Below are positions 43,773 to 52,520 of a stretch of DNA of 64,000 nt, piece after piece. How positions within the stretch are numbered: position 1 is the first letter of the stretch; each line of letters starts with the position of its first letter. This DNA comes from Ketobacter alkanivorans (lineage in GTDB: Bacteria > Pseudomonadota > Gammaproteobacteria > Pseudomonadales > Ketobacteraceae). Location of the stretch: contig NZ_CP022684.1 in NCBI RefSeq assembly GCF_002863865.1, forward strand, positions 3,415,990-3,479,989, written 5' to 3'. The notes beneath the pieces were generated by a model that saw only the letters and a program-made list of their open reading frames with translations, did no database searches and was not told the origin of the DNA. The translations under genes were made by a program, and so were the position numbers.

Positions 43773-45689
43773 ATGTGCGGTATAGCGGGAATAGCTGATT
43801 TTTCAGGTCTTGGCGGTGATGTTAAGGCGACACTGCAGAAGATGGTGTCGCAGCTGCATCACCGGGGGCCGGACGGCACCGGGTTCTATCATGATGCTCA
43901 CATTGGTTTGGCCCATGCCCGACTCAGCATCATTGATCTGGCCGGTGGCGCTCAGCCTATTCATAATGAAGACAGCACCATTCAAGTGATTTTCAACGGT
44001 GAAATCTTCAACTATGTGGAGCTGCGCGAGGAGCTTTTGGGGCAGGGCCATCAGTTTTATACCCACAGTGACACCGAAGTTATTGTCCACCTTTATGAGC
44101 AGCATGGGCCGGGGTTTGTAAACAAACTCAACGGTCAGTTTGCCATCGCCATTTGGGATACGAACAAGCAGCGGCTCTTGATGTACCGCGATCGTGTCGG
44201 TATAGCGCCCCTGTATTATGCCCAAACAGGAAGCCGCATTACCTTTGGCTCAGAGATCAAGGCGATTTTGCCTGCCTTGGCAGCTCGCCCTGGGGTAAAC
44301 CTGCAGGCCCTGGATCAGCTTATGACCTATTGGGCTCCTGCCAGCCCGAACACTCTGTTCGAAGGGGTGTATGAACTGCCGCCAGGCTTCATGATGGTGA
44401 TGGATGCCTCCGGCATGCAGATCAGCCGTTATTGGGACTGGAGTTTTCCGGTGCAGGCGGATCAGTATCTTGCCGATTCAGAAGAGGTGTTGGCAGAGCA
44501 GCTGCGAGAGTTGTTGGTGGATGCCACACGTATTCGTCTGCGCTCGGATGTGCCGGTGGGGGCGTACCTCTCCGGCGGTCTGGATTCGTCTGTGCTGGTG
44601 GCTATGATCCACCATTTCAGTGATGCCAAACTGCGTACGTTCTCCATCGGGTTTGATGCGGAGTCGCTGGATGAAACCTCGTATCAGCAGCTGATGATTG
44701 ATCAAGTGGGTGCTGATCACAGTCGGGTGCAATGCAGCGAAGCCGATATAGCTGAGCATTTTGTCAAAACCATATGGCATACCGAGGCACCCATACTGCG
44801 TACGGCTCCCGTGCCCATGCGGTTGTTGTCGAATCTGGTGCGATCCCAGGATTATAAAGTGGTGCTTACCGGTGAAGGTTCCGATGAGGTGCTGGGTGGC
44901 TACGATATCTTCAAGGAAACCAAAATTCGCCAGTTTTGGGCGGCCAATGCCGATTCCGGGTTCCGCCCTGCGCTGTTGAAGCGTTTGTATCCCTATCTTG
45001 ACGTCTCCCCCGGGCGAGCCCAGCAATATCTGCGCAATTTCTTTGGCAGTAACCTTGATGAGCCCAATCTGCCGTGTTTCTCCCATATTCCACGCTGGAC
45101 CACCACTGCGAAATGTAAGGAATTCTTTTCCTCGGAGGTGAAGGCCACTCTATCAGGTGATCTGATGAAGCTGGTGGAATCCTCGTTGCCCCAGCAGTCC
45201 GGAGACTGGCACTACTTTAATCGGGCGCAATACCTTGAGGCCAAAACCTTGATGGCGGGATATTTGCTGAGTTCTCAGGGTGATAGAATGCTGATGGCCA
45301 GTTCGGTTGAGGGGCGTTTTCCGTTCCTGGATCATCGTGTTATTGAATTCGCCAACCGCCTGCCGCCCAAGCTCAAAATGAAGGCGCTTAATGAAAAGTA
45401 CCTGTTGAAACGCTCAATGGGCGGTTATTTGCCAGATGCTATAGTTAACCGTCACAAGCAGCCATATCGGGCGCCTGATATTCCGTCGTTTTTCACGGAT
45501 AATCCACCGGATTACGTGAATGACCTGCTCAGTGAGGCAGCTCTGGCCAAGAGTGGCCTGTTTGATGCCAAGCGGGTGCAAATGCTGGTGAAAAAGATTC
45601 GCTTGGGGCGTGCCATCGGCTACAAAGACAATATGGCCTTGGTGGGAATCCTTTCAACGCAGGTCTGGCATGACCTGTATATGAGTTAA
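43773..45689 (+). CDS. Asparagine-synthetase-like amidotransferase (second copy)
   Basis: A 638-residue protein with MCGIAGIADF (catalytic Cys2), HHRGPDGTGFYHDAHIGLAH, FNGEIFNYVELREELL and the ATP loop YLSGGLDSSVLVAMIHHF; later VVLTGEGSDEVLGGYDIFKE. All glutaminase and synthetase motifs are intact. Unlike the copy at 24050 it lacks the exact features of the XrtA-type enzyme and is nearer to general AsnB. It leads an operon with ACP, AMP-ligase and an NAD-synthase-like protein, so its substrate is probably a carboxylate tied to that pathway rather than free aspartate. Confidence 0.9.
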   Translation: MCGIAGIADFSGLGGDVKATLQKMVSQLHHRGPDGTGFYHDAHIGLAHARLSIIDLAGGAQPIHNEDSTIQVIFNGEIFNYVELREELLGQGHQFYTHSDTEVIVHLYEQHGPGFVNKLNGQFAIAIWDTNKQRLLMYRDRVGIAPLYYAQTGSRITFGSEIKAILPALAARPGVNLQALDQLMTYWAPASPNTLFEGVYELPPGFMMVMDASGMQISRYWDWSFPVQADQYLADSEEVLAEQLRELLVDATRIRLRSDVPVGAYLSGGLDSSVLVAMIHHFSDAKLRTFSIGFDAESLDETSYQQLMIDQVGADHSRVQCSEADIAEHFVKTIWHTEAPILRTAPVPMRLLSNLVRSQDYKVVLTGEGSDEVLGGYDIFKETKIRQFWAANADSGFRPALLKRLYPYLDVSPGRAQQYLRNFFGSNLDEPNLPCFSHIPRWTTTAKCKEFFSSEVKATLSGDLMKLVESSLPQQSGDWHYFNRAQYLEAKTLMAGYLLSSQGDRMLMASSVEGRFPFLDHRVIEFANRLPPKLKMKALNEKYLLKRSMGGYLPDAIVNRHKQPYRAPDIPSFFTDNPPDYVNDLLSEAALAKSGLFDAKRVQMLVKKIRLGRAIGYKDNMALVGILSTQVWHDLYMS

Positions 45690-45754
45690 CAGATCGTCCG
45701 AGGCTGCCGTTGGGGGAGCTTGGATACTTAAATGGCAGTGGCTAAGGAGCAGAA

Positions 45755-46003
45755 ATGTCCGCTAAAGAAAAAGTTAAAAACTATATACTTGAAAACTACC
45801 TGTTCACCGATGATCAGGATGCGCTAAAGGACGGTGACTCGTTTCTGGAGCAAGGCATTATTGATTCCACCGGTATTCTTGAGGTGATCTTTTTTCTGGA
45901 AGAAGAGTTCGGCATCAGCGTGGCTGATGAAGAGATGGTTCCAGAAAACCTGGATTCTGTGAACAACCTCGTTAAGTTTATCGAAGCCAAAAGCGCAGCC
46001 TGA
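45755..46003 (+). CDS. Acyl carrier protein
   Basis: An 82-residue acidic protein. The phosphopantetheine site is DST in FLEQGIIDSTGILEVIF, with Ser38 as attachment point; note DST rather than the DSL of fatty-acid ACPs, as in ACPs loaded by dedicated ligases. The following helix reads EEEFGISVADEEMVPENLDS. ATG at 45755 follows AAGGAG. It stops 2 bp before the AMP-ligase gene, its obvious loading partner. Confidence 0.92.
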   Translation: MSAKEKVKNYILENYLFTDDQDALKDGDSFLEQGIIDSTGILEVIFFLEEEFGISVADEEMVPENLDSVNNLVKFIEAKSAA

Positions 46004-46005
46004 TA

Positions 46006-47556
46006 ATGAGTGTCCGCATCGCTACCGTTCTTGCTCCGATCCATGATCGTGTGCTGGAGCAGGGGGACGCAGCCGCTATTGTGACCGCAGAGCAGCAGAT
46101 TTCGTATCGGGTTTTGTGGGAAAGCGCACGCAGGGTTGAGAATTTTTTGCGCAGCCTCGGGGTAACCGAGGGTGATCGGGTGGCGCTGATTGCAGAAAAC
46201 AGCCCCCAGTATGTCGCCGTATTTTATGGGGCATTGCTGGCTGGCGCGGCGGTTGTGCCGATGAACACCAGTGCCAAGATGAAGGATTTTTCCAACTGGC
46301 TGAATCATTGCGAAGCCAAAGTGGCTTTTGTGGATTTTGTGCCGCGGGAAACCCATAAGCTGGTTGAGTGCGGGTTAGCTGTGTCACTGGTTGCCGTCAA
46401 TCAAGCGGATGCGTTACCCGAACCCTTGCGCGACAGCGGCTTGCCCACCTGGAACGATGTGCAGGCTAGCGGCTTGCCTCAGGAACCACCTCAGCTTGAA
46501 CAGGCTGGGGATGGGCTGGCCTGTATCATTTACACATCCGGCACCACCGGCAATCCGAAAGGCGTGATGATTAGCCATGGTAATTTGATGGCTAATGTCC
46601 GCTCTATCCTGGCTGCTTTGCCCATTCAGCCAGGTGATCGCTTTCTCAATGTACTGCCTTTTTATTACTCCTACGGTAATTCGGTGCTGCATACCCACCT
46701 GGTGCAAGGGGCAACGCTCTATCTGGAGAACAGCATGATGTTCCCCAATGTGGTGGTGTCCCGAATGGCCCAGGAGAAAATCACCGGTTTTGCCGGGGTG
46801 CCTTCTACCTTCTCATTGCTGTTGAGCCGTGGCAAAGTAGCAGAACACGATTTGTCATCTCTGCGTTATGTGTTGCAGGCTGGCGGCGCGATGCCGGTGC
46901 CGGTGACCCAGCAGGTGCTGGAACACTTGAGTAGTCACGTGTACGTTATGTACGGTCAAACCGAGGCAACAGCCCGCCTGACCTGGCTGCCACCGGAGCA
47001 GTTGTTGGAAAAACTTGGCTCGGTGGGTGTTCCTATCGCGGGTGTGGAGATTCAGATTCGTCATCCGGATGGTTCAGAATGTGGGCCGGAAGAGGATGGC
47101 GAGCTGTTTGTGCAGGGTGCCAATGTGGCGCTGGGCTACTGGCGCAACCCGGAGGCAACCGCTGCCACTTTTATCGACGGTTGGTTGAAAACGGGTGATC
47201 TGGGGCACAAGGATCAGGATGGCTACCTTTACTTGAAGGGGCGCCGTTCCGACATGATCAAGTCTGGAGCCAACCGCATCAGTCCTCTGGAAATTGAAGA
47301 GGTGATTGTTGAGCTGCCGGAAGTGGAAGAGGTCGCCGTGGTGGGGGTTCCGGACGAGTTGCTGGGGCAGACCATCACTGCTTTCCTGGTGCTCAAAGCA
47401 GGACATGAGTTGAATGTTAGGGCAGTGAAGAAGCACTGCCTGGATAACTTGGCATCGTACAAGATTCCAAAACAAATATTACAAGTGGATGCGTTTCCCA
47501 AAACCGCATCTGGAAAAGTTAAAAAACACATCTTAGCCGAGCAGGTCGGGGATTAA
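46006..47556 (+). CDS. AMP-dependent acyl/aryl ligase (ANL superfamily)
   Basis: A 516-residue adenylating enzyme. Motifs in order: CIIYTSGTTGNPKGVMISHG (P-loop, A3), YVMYGQTEATARLTWLPP (A5), WLKTGDLGHKDQDGYLYLKG (A7), then GRRSDMIKSGANRISPLEIE and the catalytic Lys in PKTASGKVKKHIL. It activates a carboxylic acid as AMP ester and hands it to a thiol, most likely the ACP encoded just upstream. The acid is unknown. It resembles exosortase-locus ligases. Confidence 0.92.
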   Translation: MSVRIATVLAPIHDRVLEQGDAAAIVTAEQQISYRVLWESARRVENFLRSLGVTEGDRVALIAENSPQYVAVFYGALLAGAAVVPMNTSAKMKDFSNWLNHCEAKVAFVDFVPRETHKLVECGLAVSLVAVNQADALPEPLRDSGLPTWNDVQASGLPQEPPQLEQAGDGLACIIYTSGTTGNPKGVMISHGNLMANVRSILAALPIQPGDRFLNVLPFYYSYGNSVLHTHLVQGATLYLENSMMFPNVVVSRMAQEKITGFAGVPSTFSLLLSRGKVAEHDLSSLRYVLQAGGAMPVPVTQQVLEHLSSHVYVMYGQTEATARLTWLPPEQLLEKLGSVGVPIAGVEIQIRHPDGSECGPEEDGELFVQGANVALGYWRNPEATAATFIDGWLKTGDLGHKDQDGYLYLKGRRSDMIKSGANRISPLEIEEVIVELPEVEEVAVVGVPDELLGQTITAFLVLKAGHELNVRAVKKHCLDNLASYKIPKQILQVDAFPKTASGKVKKHILAEQVGD

Positions 47557-47558
47557 TC

Positions 47559-48542
47559 ATGAGTTTGAAATCAGAAATCGCACAAGAAATTCTCAGTTTT
47601 GATATGGATGCGGAGATCGATAAGATTTGTTCAGGGATTCGTGAGATTCTGAGCAAAAAAGTACATCGTCGAGGCCTTGTGATTGCCATGTCCGGTGGTA
47701 TCGACAGTTCCGTTTCATCTGCTTTGTGTGTTCGCGCGGTGGGCCCCAAGAAAGTATTCGGTCTGCTGTTGCCTGAGCAGGATTCATCATCAGAAAGCGA
47801 AGATAAAGGCCGTATTCTGGCAGAGCATCATGGTATCGAGTATCTGGTGCATAACATCGCGCCGACACTGGAAGCTATTGGCTGCTATAAGTGGCGCGAT
47901 GAGGCTATTGTGGCCACTTTCCCTGAGTACGGCGAAGGCTGGAAGAACAAGATTGTTATTTCCGGTGGCGCAGAAGGCAAGATCAACCACTTCCAGTTGG
48001 TTGTACAATCGCCAACGGGTGAAATTTCAGAAAAGCGCCTGGGCTTGAAAGAGTATCTGCAAATTGTTGCTGCTACCAACTACAAGCAGCGTATCCGTAA
48101 AACGGTTGAATTCTTCCATGCAGATCGTTTGAACTACGCGGTAGTCGGTACCCCTAACCGCGTTGAATACGATCAAGGCTTCTTTGTTAAGAATGGTGAT
48201 GGCTCTGCTGATTTGAAGCCCATTGCGCACCTGTATAAAACCCAGGTTTATGCACTGGCCCGTCACATGGGGTTGCCTGAAGTGATTTGTAATGCGATTC
48301 CGACTACTGACACTTACAGCATGCCGCAGGGTCAGGATGAGTTCTACTATGCGTTGCCTTATCAGGAAATGGATATTGCGTTGTGGTGTTATAACAAAGG
48401 TGAATCGGCAGCCCAGTTGGCAAAAGTACTGGAGATCACCGAAGAGCAGGCTCAGTTCATTTACACCGACATCGAAAGCAAGCGTAAGACCACAGCGCCG
48501 TTCCATTGGCCTGCCATTCTGATCGAGAAGGTGGAGCTGTAG
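47559..48542 (+). CDS. NAD-synthase-like amidating enzyme
   Basis: A 327-residue adenine-nucleotide alpha-hydrolase fold. The ATP loop is VIAMSGGIDSSVSSALC. Further on come YAVVGTPNRVEYDQGFFVKN, GDGSADLKPIAHLYKTQVYA and ICNAIPTTDTYSMPQGQDEF, which parallel NadE motifs. There is an extra stretch (residues ~100-165, PEYGEGWKNKIVISGGAEG) and no glutaminase domain, so it uses free ammonia or takes it from a partner. Its place in the ACP/ligase operon suggests a specialised amide-forming role rather than NAD synthesis. Confidence 0.82.
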   Translation: MSLKSEIAQEILSFDMDAEIDKICSGIREILSKKVHRRGLVIAMSGGIDSSVSSALCVRAVGPKKVFGLLLPEQDSSSESEDKGRILAEHHGIEYLVHNIAPTLEAIGCYKWRDEAIVATFPEYGEGWKNKIVISGGAEGKINHFQLVVQSPTGEISEKRLGLKEYLQIVAATNYKQRIRKTVEFFHADRLNYAVVGTPNRVEYDQGFFVKNGDGSADLKPIAHLYKTQVYALARHMGLPEVICNAIPTTDTYSMPQGQDEFYYALPYQEMDIALWCYNKGESAAQLAKVLEITEEQAQFIYTDIESKRKTTAPFHWPAILIEKVEL

Positions 48543-48546
48543 GTCT

Positions 48547-49152
48547 ATGGCCCAGGAGATGCCCAAGAAGGGGTTTGTTGGAACTCTGAAGGAAGTCTAT
48601 TGGGAGCTATGTCGCCCCAATGACCGGTTTGATTACCTGCAGTTTTTCCTTGGTGAGATTCCCGGTTATTTGGGGTTGTTGTGGCGCAAGAAGATCTATT
48701 CGCGCCATTTCAAAAGTGCTGGCAAAAACCTCACGGTGTATCAGGGCGTTAGAATCCGCAACATACATTGCATGAGCGTTGGTGATGATGTTTATCTCGG
48801 TCTGGAAAACAATTTTCAGGCCGGAGGTGGGCTTACCATTGGTGATCGCGTCGCCTTTGGCCCAGGTTGTAAGGTGTGGACCATCAATCACAAGTTTGAT
48901 GATCTGGAAACTCCGATTATGGAACAGGGTTATGATTTCAAGCCTGTCTCCATAGGCAATGATGTTTGGCTGGCGGCAAATGTGTTTATTATGCCAGGGG
49001 TGGAGATACCGGATGGCTGCATAATTGCTGCAGGTTCTGTGATTGGTGTTAAGAAATATCCGCCCTATAGCATTATCTCGGGTAATCCTGCTCGGGTCAT
49101 TGGTAACCGGTTAAAGAATAAAGAGAAAGAAGAAAGCGAAGATAAAAGCTGA
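48547..49152 (+). CDS. Hexapeptide-repeat (LbH) acyltransferase
   Basis: A 201-residue protein. Hexapeptide rungs include GKNLTVYQGVRIRNIHCMSV, GDDVYLGLENNFQAGGGLTI and GNDVWLAANVFIMPGVEIPD, then GCIIAAGSVIGVKKYPPYSI and ISGNPARVIGNRL. It begins 4 bp after the NAD-synthase-like gene and is the last of the five-gene operon. It probably moves an acyl group, perhaps from the ACP, to an amino sugar. The C-terminal tail is Lys/Glu-rich. Confidence 0.88.
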   Translation: MAQEMPKKGFVGTLKEVYWELCRPNDRFDYLQFFLGEIPGYLGLLWRKKIYSRHFKSAGKNLTVYQGVRIRNIHCMSVGDDVYLGLENNFQAGGGLTIGDRVAFGPGCKVWTINHKFDDLETPIMEQGYDFKPVSIGNDVWLAANVFIMPGVEIPDGCIIAAGSVIGVKKYPPYSIISGNPARVIGNRLKNKEKEESEDKS

Positions 49153-49164
49153 AGCCAGCAGATA

Positions 49165-49223
49165 AAAAAGAAAGCATAAAAAAAGGATGCCGATGAGGCA
49201 TCCTTTTTTTATGCTTTCTTTTT
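49165..49223. terminator. Perfect 27-bp bidirectional terminator hairpin
   Basis: The arm 49165-49191 is an exact inverse of 49197-49223, with a 5-nt loop (GATGA). The core is GGATGCC/GGCATCC, flanked by A runs on one side and T runs on the other. It sits between convergent genes and can stop both. The length and perfect pairing are unusual. Confidence 0.93.
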
Positions 49224-49234
49224 GTTTCCAGAGG

Positions 49235-51994
49235 CTAGTCGATGGTGAAGACTCGCTCTGTCGACATGCTGCTTTCCAGTCCTGTGGTGTCGTGGGCGGT
49301 AACCGTCAGTGTATAGGTACCTGGAATCAGCTCGATGATGGTCTCGGTTGTTGTGCCGGTGGTAACGGCAACGGTTTCGAATGCTGTGTTGCCTTCAGGA
49401 CAGACGTGTATGCTGTAGCCTGAAATATCCTGCGGGTCGAGCATGCTGCCGTCGGCGCGTCCAGTGGGTGCATCCCAGTTAACGATGACACTGCGAGCCT
49501 GGATGGCCAATACAGTAAGTGAGGCCAGCTCCGAGGTGGCCGATGAGCCTTCGTTGCTCACGGTGCAGTAGTAGTTGCCTTCATTATTACTGGTGACACT
49601 GTCTACTACCAAAGCGCGAGGGTCGCTGCCCGCCAGTATCAGGCTGCCGTTGTGGAAGCACTCATAGTACAAGGTGCCAGCGCCAGTGGCTTCGATGTCC
49701 AGCACGAAGCTGTCGCCGGTGCTGAGCATTTGACTGGAGGGCTGCTTGGTGATGCGTGCTTTCTCCAGTACGGCAACGGTGACGGGGTTGCAGGCTACAG
49801 AGTTCACGGAATTCGACACTACACAGCGGTATTCTCCGGCTTGCTCCAGAGTGAGCGGGCTCAGGCTGAGTGTGGCAGAGTTCGAAGCGATCAGGCTGTC
49901 GTTAAAATACCATTCCACTCTGGCATCGCTATTGCCGTTGTGGGCTACAGTCAGTGCCACGTTGGCGTCTTCGTAGGCGGTGGTGCCTGTCGGCTGGCTG
50001 GTGATGGCAATACGGCCATTGATGGTTACGCTGAAGCTGTTGCAATTGGCGCTGCTGTGTTCATTCCAAACTCGGCAGGAGTAGGCGCCTGCATTGGCGG
50101 CGGTCAGGTCTGTCAGGGTCAGGCTGTTGCCGCTGACGTTAAGATTCTGTCCGTCTTTGCTCCACTCGTAGTTGAGATCGTCACCGCTGGCGGCAATGTT
50201 CAAGGTGATGGCGTCGCCTTCGTTTGCTGTGGTGTTGGCGGGCTGCTCGGTGATGCGAACGGAGCTGCTGACGGTCACGGTGACCTGTTCGCAGTCAACG
50301 GCGCCCAGTTCGTTTTCCACTCGGCATTGATAGGTTCCGGCTTGCTCAGGCGTGATGTAGTTGAGTGCCAGGGTGGCGCCGCTGCCAACTTGATTGCCGT
50401 TAAACAGCCAGGTCACGGTTGGAGCCGGTATGCCGCTTGCGGCTACGCTCAGTGACACGCTGCCACCTTCGTAAGTGGATTGAGATACGGGCTGGGTTAC
50501 GATCGTGGCGGGAGCCTGGATGCTCAGGGTGAAGCTGGCGCAGTTGGCGCTGCCACCATTATTGTATACCCGACAGCTGTAGGTGGCTGCGTCCAGTTCG
50601 CGAACACTGGCGAAGCTCAACGTTGGGCCGCTGCCAGTGATGGTTTGACCGTTTTTGGTCCATTCATATTGCAGGTCGTCACCGGTGGCTGCCACCGTAA
50701 ATTCCACGCTGCTGCCGACTTCAGCGGTCTGGCTGGCGGGTGAGCGGCTGATGCTGACGGCTTCCAGTACGGTGACGGTTGCTTCACGGCTGATGTCGCT
50801 GGCAACGGCATTGCTCACGGTACAACGGTAGCGACCGGCGTTGCTGCTGCTGGCACTGGCAAAGGTAAGTTGCGAGGACGTGGCGCCAGCAACGTTTGCC
50901 CAGCTGCTGCCATTCCACTTTTGCCACTGGTAGTTAATGGGGTTATCTCCGCTGGCGGCGATAACCAGTGAGCCTGACTGCCCGCTGTAGAGTGAGGTGT
51001 TATTGGGGTGCACGGTTACTACGGCAGGCCCTTGCACAGACAGTTCGGCAGCGTTTGAGGTCATGCTTCGACCATCTTCGTTGCTGACGACCGCGTGATA
51101 GAGGCTGGCATCGGACAGGGCTACGTTGACAACACTCAGGTTGGCACTGCGGCTGCCTTGATATTTGCTACCGTCAGTGATGGCTGCGCCGCCTTTGTAC
51201 CATTGGTAGGATAAGGTGCCGTAACCGCTTGCTGCTACTGAGAAGGTGGCGTTGCTGCCAGCGGCCACCAGTTGATTGGCTGGCTGAGAGCTTATGCTGA
51301 TAGAGTTTTTAAGGTTGATGCGGGTGGTTCTGGATGTTTTCTCACCACCACCATTCTTAACTTTGACCCGATATTGCTTGGCGGTGCCACTGTCGACGCT
51401 TTCTATGGTCAGGGTGTCGCTGGTTGCTTCCAGAGTTCTCCAGCCGAAGAAGCTGCGGCTCTGCCATTGATACTCGACGTTGTCGCCACTGGCATCAACT
51501 GAGAATGTGGCGGTTTCGCCCGGGTAGACGCTGACATCCTGCGGTTCGGAGGTGATGGTGGGCAGGTCGCTGACCAGAAGGATGGCTGAATCGCTTACGG
51601 TGGTGGTGCTGTTGCTGATGTCTACGCGGTAAGTGCCGGCGTCATTGTCGTCGACGATGGTGAAGGTGTAGGAGGAGGCGTTGGCTCCGGCGATGGCTTG
51701 ACCCTGGTGGAACCATTGGTAGCTGAGTGAAGCTGCGCTGCTTGCTGCGACTGCGAATGTGGCAGTCTGCCCTGGGTAGCCGCTCAGATCGGCAGGTGCT
51801 GCATTGATCTGGATGGGCTCAAAGGTCGGCTCGGGTTGCTGCGGCGTACCTACGGAGCCTTCCGGCTCGTTGGTCTCTGTAAATTCATTCTCGAGTGAAT
51901 TTTGATCGTCAATGTCTTCTTTACAAGCATTCAGTAGCGGAATGCTTACTGCCATGAGCAGAGTCAAAAGTACTCTTTTATTTAAATTCATCAT
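49235..51994 (-). CDS. Large Ig-like repeat lipoprotein
   Basis: A 919-residue protein. The signal MNLNKRVLLTLLMAVSIPLL ends in lipobox LNAC and is followed by an acidic linker. Nine Ig-like domains of about 85 residues follow, each opening with a QP- or HP-type strand (PTITSEPQDVSVYPGETATF, SVRITEQPANTTANEGDAIT) and holding the Y-x-C-x-V Ig signature (YSCRVWNEHSSANCNSF). The final ~90 residues look like an Fn3-like domain (SVIVNWDAPTGRADGSM). It is surface-anchored and probably an adhesin or matrix protein. It lies next to the polysaccharide locus and is divergent from a shorter relative. Confidence 0.9.
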   Translation of the reverse strand: MMNLNKRVLLTLLMAVSIPLLNACKEDIDDQNSLENEFTETNEPEGSVGTPQQPEPTFEPIQINAAPADLSGYPGQTATFAVAASSAASLSYQWFHQGQAIAGANASSYTFTIVDDNDAGTYRVDISNSTTTVSDSAILLVSDLPTITSEPQDVSVYPGETATFSVDASGDNVEYQWQSRSFFGWRTLEATSDTLTIESVDSGTAKQYRVKVKNGGGEKTSRTTRINLKNSISISSQPANQLVAAGSNATFSVAASGYGTLSYQWYKGGAAITDGSKYQGSRSANLSVVNVALSDASLYHAVVSNEDGRSMTSNAAELSVQGPAVVTVHPNNTSLYSGQSGSLVIAASGDNPINYQWQKWNGSSWANVAGATSSQLTFASASSSNAGRYRCTVSNAVASDISREATVTVLEAVSISRSPASQTAEVGSSVEFTVAATGDDLQYEWTKNGQTITGSGPTLSFASVRELDAATYSCRVYNNGGSANCASFTLSIQAPATIVTQPVSQSTYEGGSVSLSVAASGIPAPTVTWLFNGNQVGSGATLALNYITPEQAGTYQCRVENELGAVDCEQVTVTVSSSVRITEQPANTTANEGDAITLNIAASGDDLNYEWSKDGQNLNVSGNSLTLTDLTAANAGAYSCRVWNEHSSANCNSFSVTINGRIAITSQPTGTTAYEDANVALTVAHNGNSDARVEWYFNDSLIASNSATLSLSPLTLEQAGEYRCVVSNSVNSVACNPVTVAVLEKARITKQPSSQMLSTGDSFVLDIEATGAGTLYYECFHNGSLILAGSDPRALVVDSVTSNNEGNYYCTVSNEGSSATSELASLTVLAIQARSVIVNWDAPTGRADGSMLDPQDISGYSIHVCPEGNTAFETVAVTTGTTTETIIELIPGTYTLTVTAHDTTGLESSMSTERVFTID

Positions 51995-52520
51995 CGGTCT
52001 AATAAGCCAGGCAAGTGAACGTCAAAATTGAATTCTTATTGAATGAGCTATGTTCCCAGAAATACGTTAGGCAAGAGTTGAAAGTGGTCACAAACTTTGA
52101 GAGAAAATACCGGTTTTATAGGGTTGCAATGCCCAATTGGCGCATGCAAACGCGAATCCGCTATTTTGTCGGTGTTTGTTGTGTAAAAAGTAAACAAAAT
52201 TGCCTTGGGAATCCCCCGATTCTTTCTTGACACAATTACATGCCCATTTTATCGCTTCTGACCATTTTGGGTAAATTTTTATTTGTTTACCGATGGTTAA
52301 CGGCGCTGGTTGGTGCGTGCCTGAAATCGTTCCGTAACTGCATCCACCTTGTTCCGTAACGCGGTGCTCTCAAGCTGTGTGACATCCTACACAGATTTCG
52401 AAGTTGATTTGTATGGTTCTCTTGTGTGTGAACTGGCCCACATGTGCCTTCTCTGGGGTGGACTAACCTTGTCCTTGTAAGTTCATTAGTCCCGCTTTTT
52501 CAGCATAGGTAGTACCAGTT
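51995..52520. other. Divergent intergenic region between the two Ig-like lipoproteins
   Basis: 526 bp holding the likely promoters of both genes. TTGACA at 52219-52224 is a possible -35, with only weak -10 matches 15-17 bp on. Repeated GTTCCGTAAC boxes and a dyad are listed separately. Short open frames have no ribosome site. Confidence 0.45.
52329..52394. promoter_or_regulatory. Candidate operator: paired GTTCCGTAAC boxes and a dyad
   Basis: GTTCCGTAAC occurs at 52329-52338 and again at 52351-52360, exactly 22 bp apart (two helix turns). Just after lies the dyad CTGTGT-N8-ACACAG (52375-52394). Such spacing is usual for cooperative regulator binding. It sits 130-190 bp upstream of the lipoprotein at 52521. 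No regulator can be named. Confidence 0.4.

Noticed and set aside
49235..51994. Tandem DNA repeats within the Ig-like gene as a satellite
   Set aside because: Units are similar only at protein level; the DNA has diverged, so it is a domain repeat.
52015..52230. 71-codon open frame between the Ig-like lipoproteins
   Set aside because: No ribosome site, promoter-like A+T-rich sequence, and nothing recognisable.
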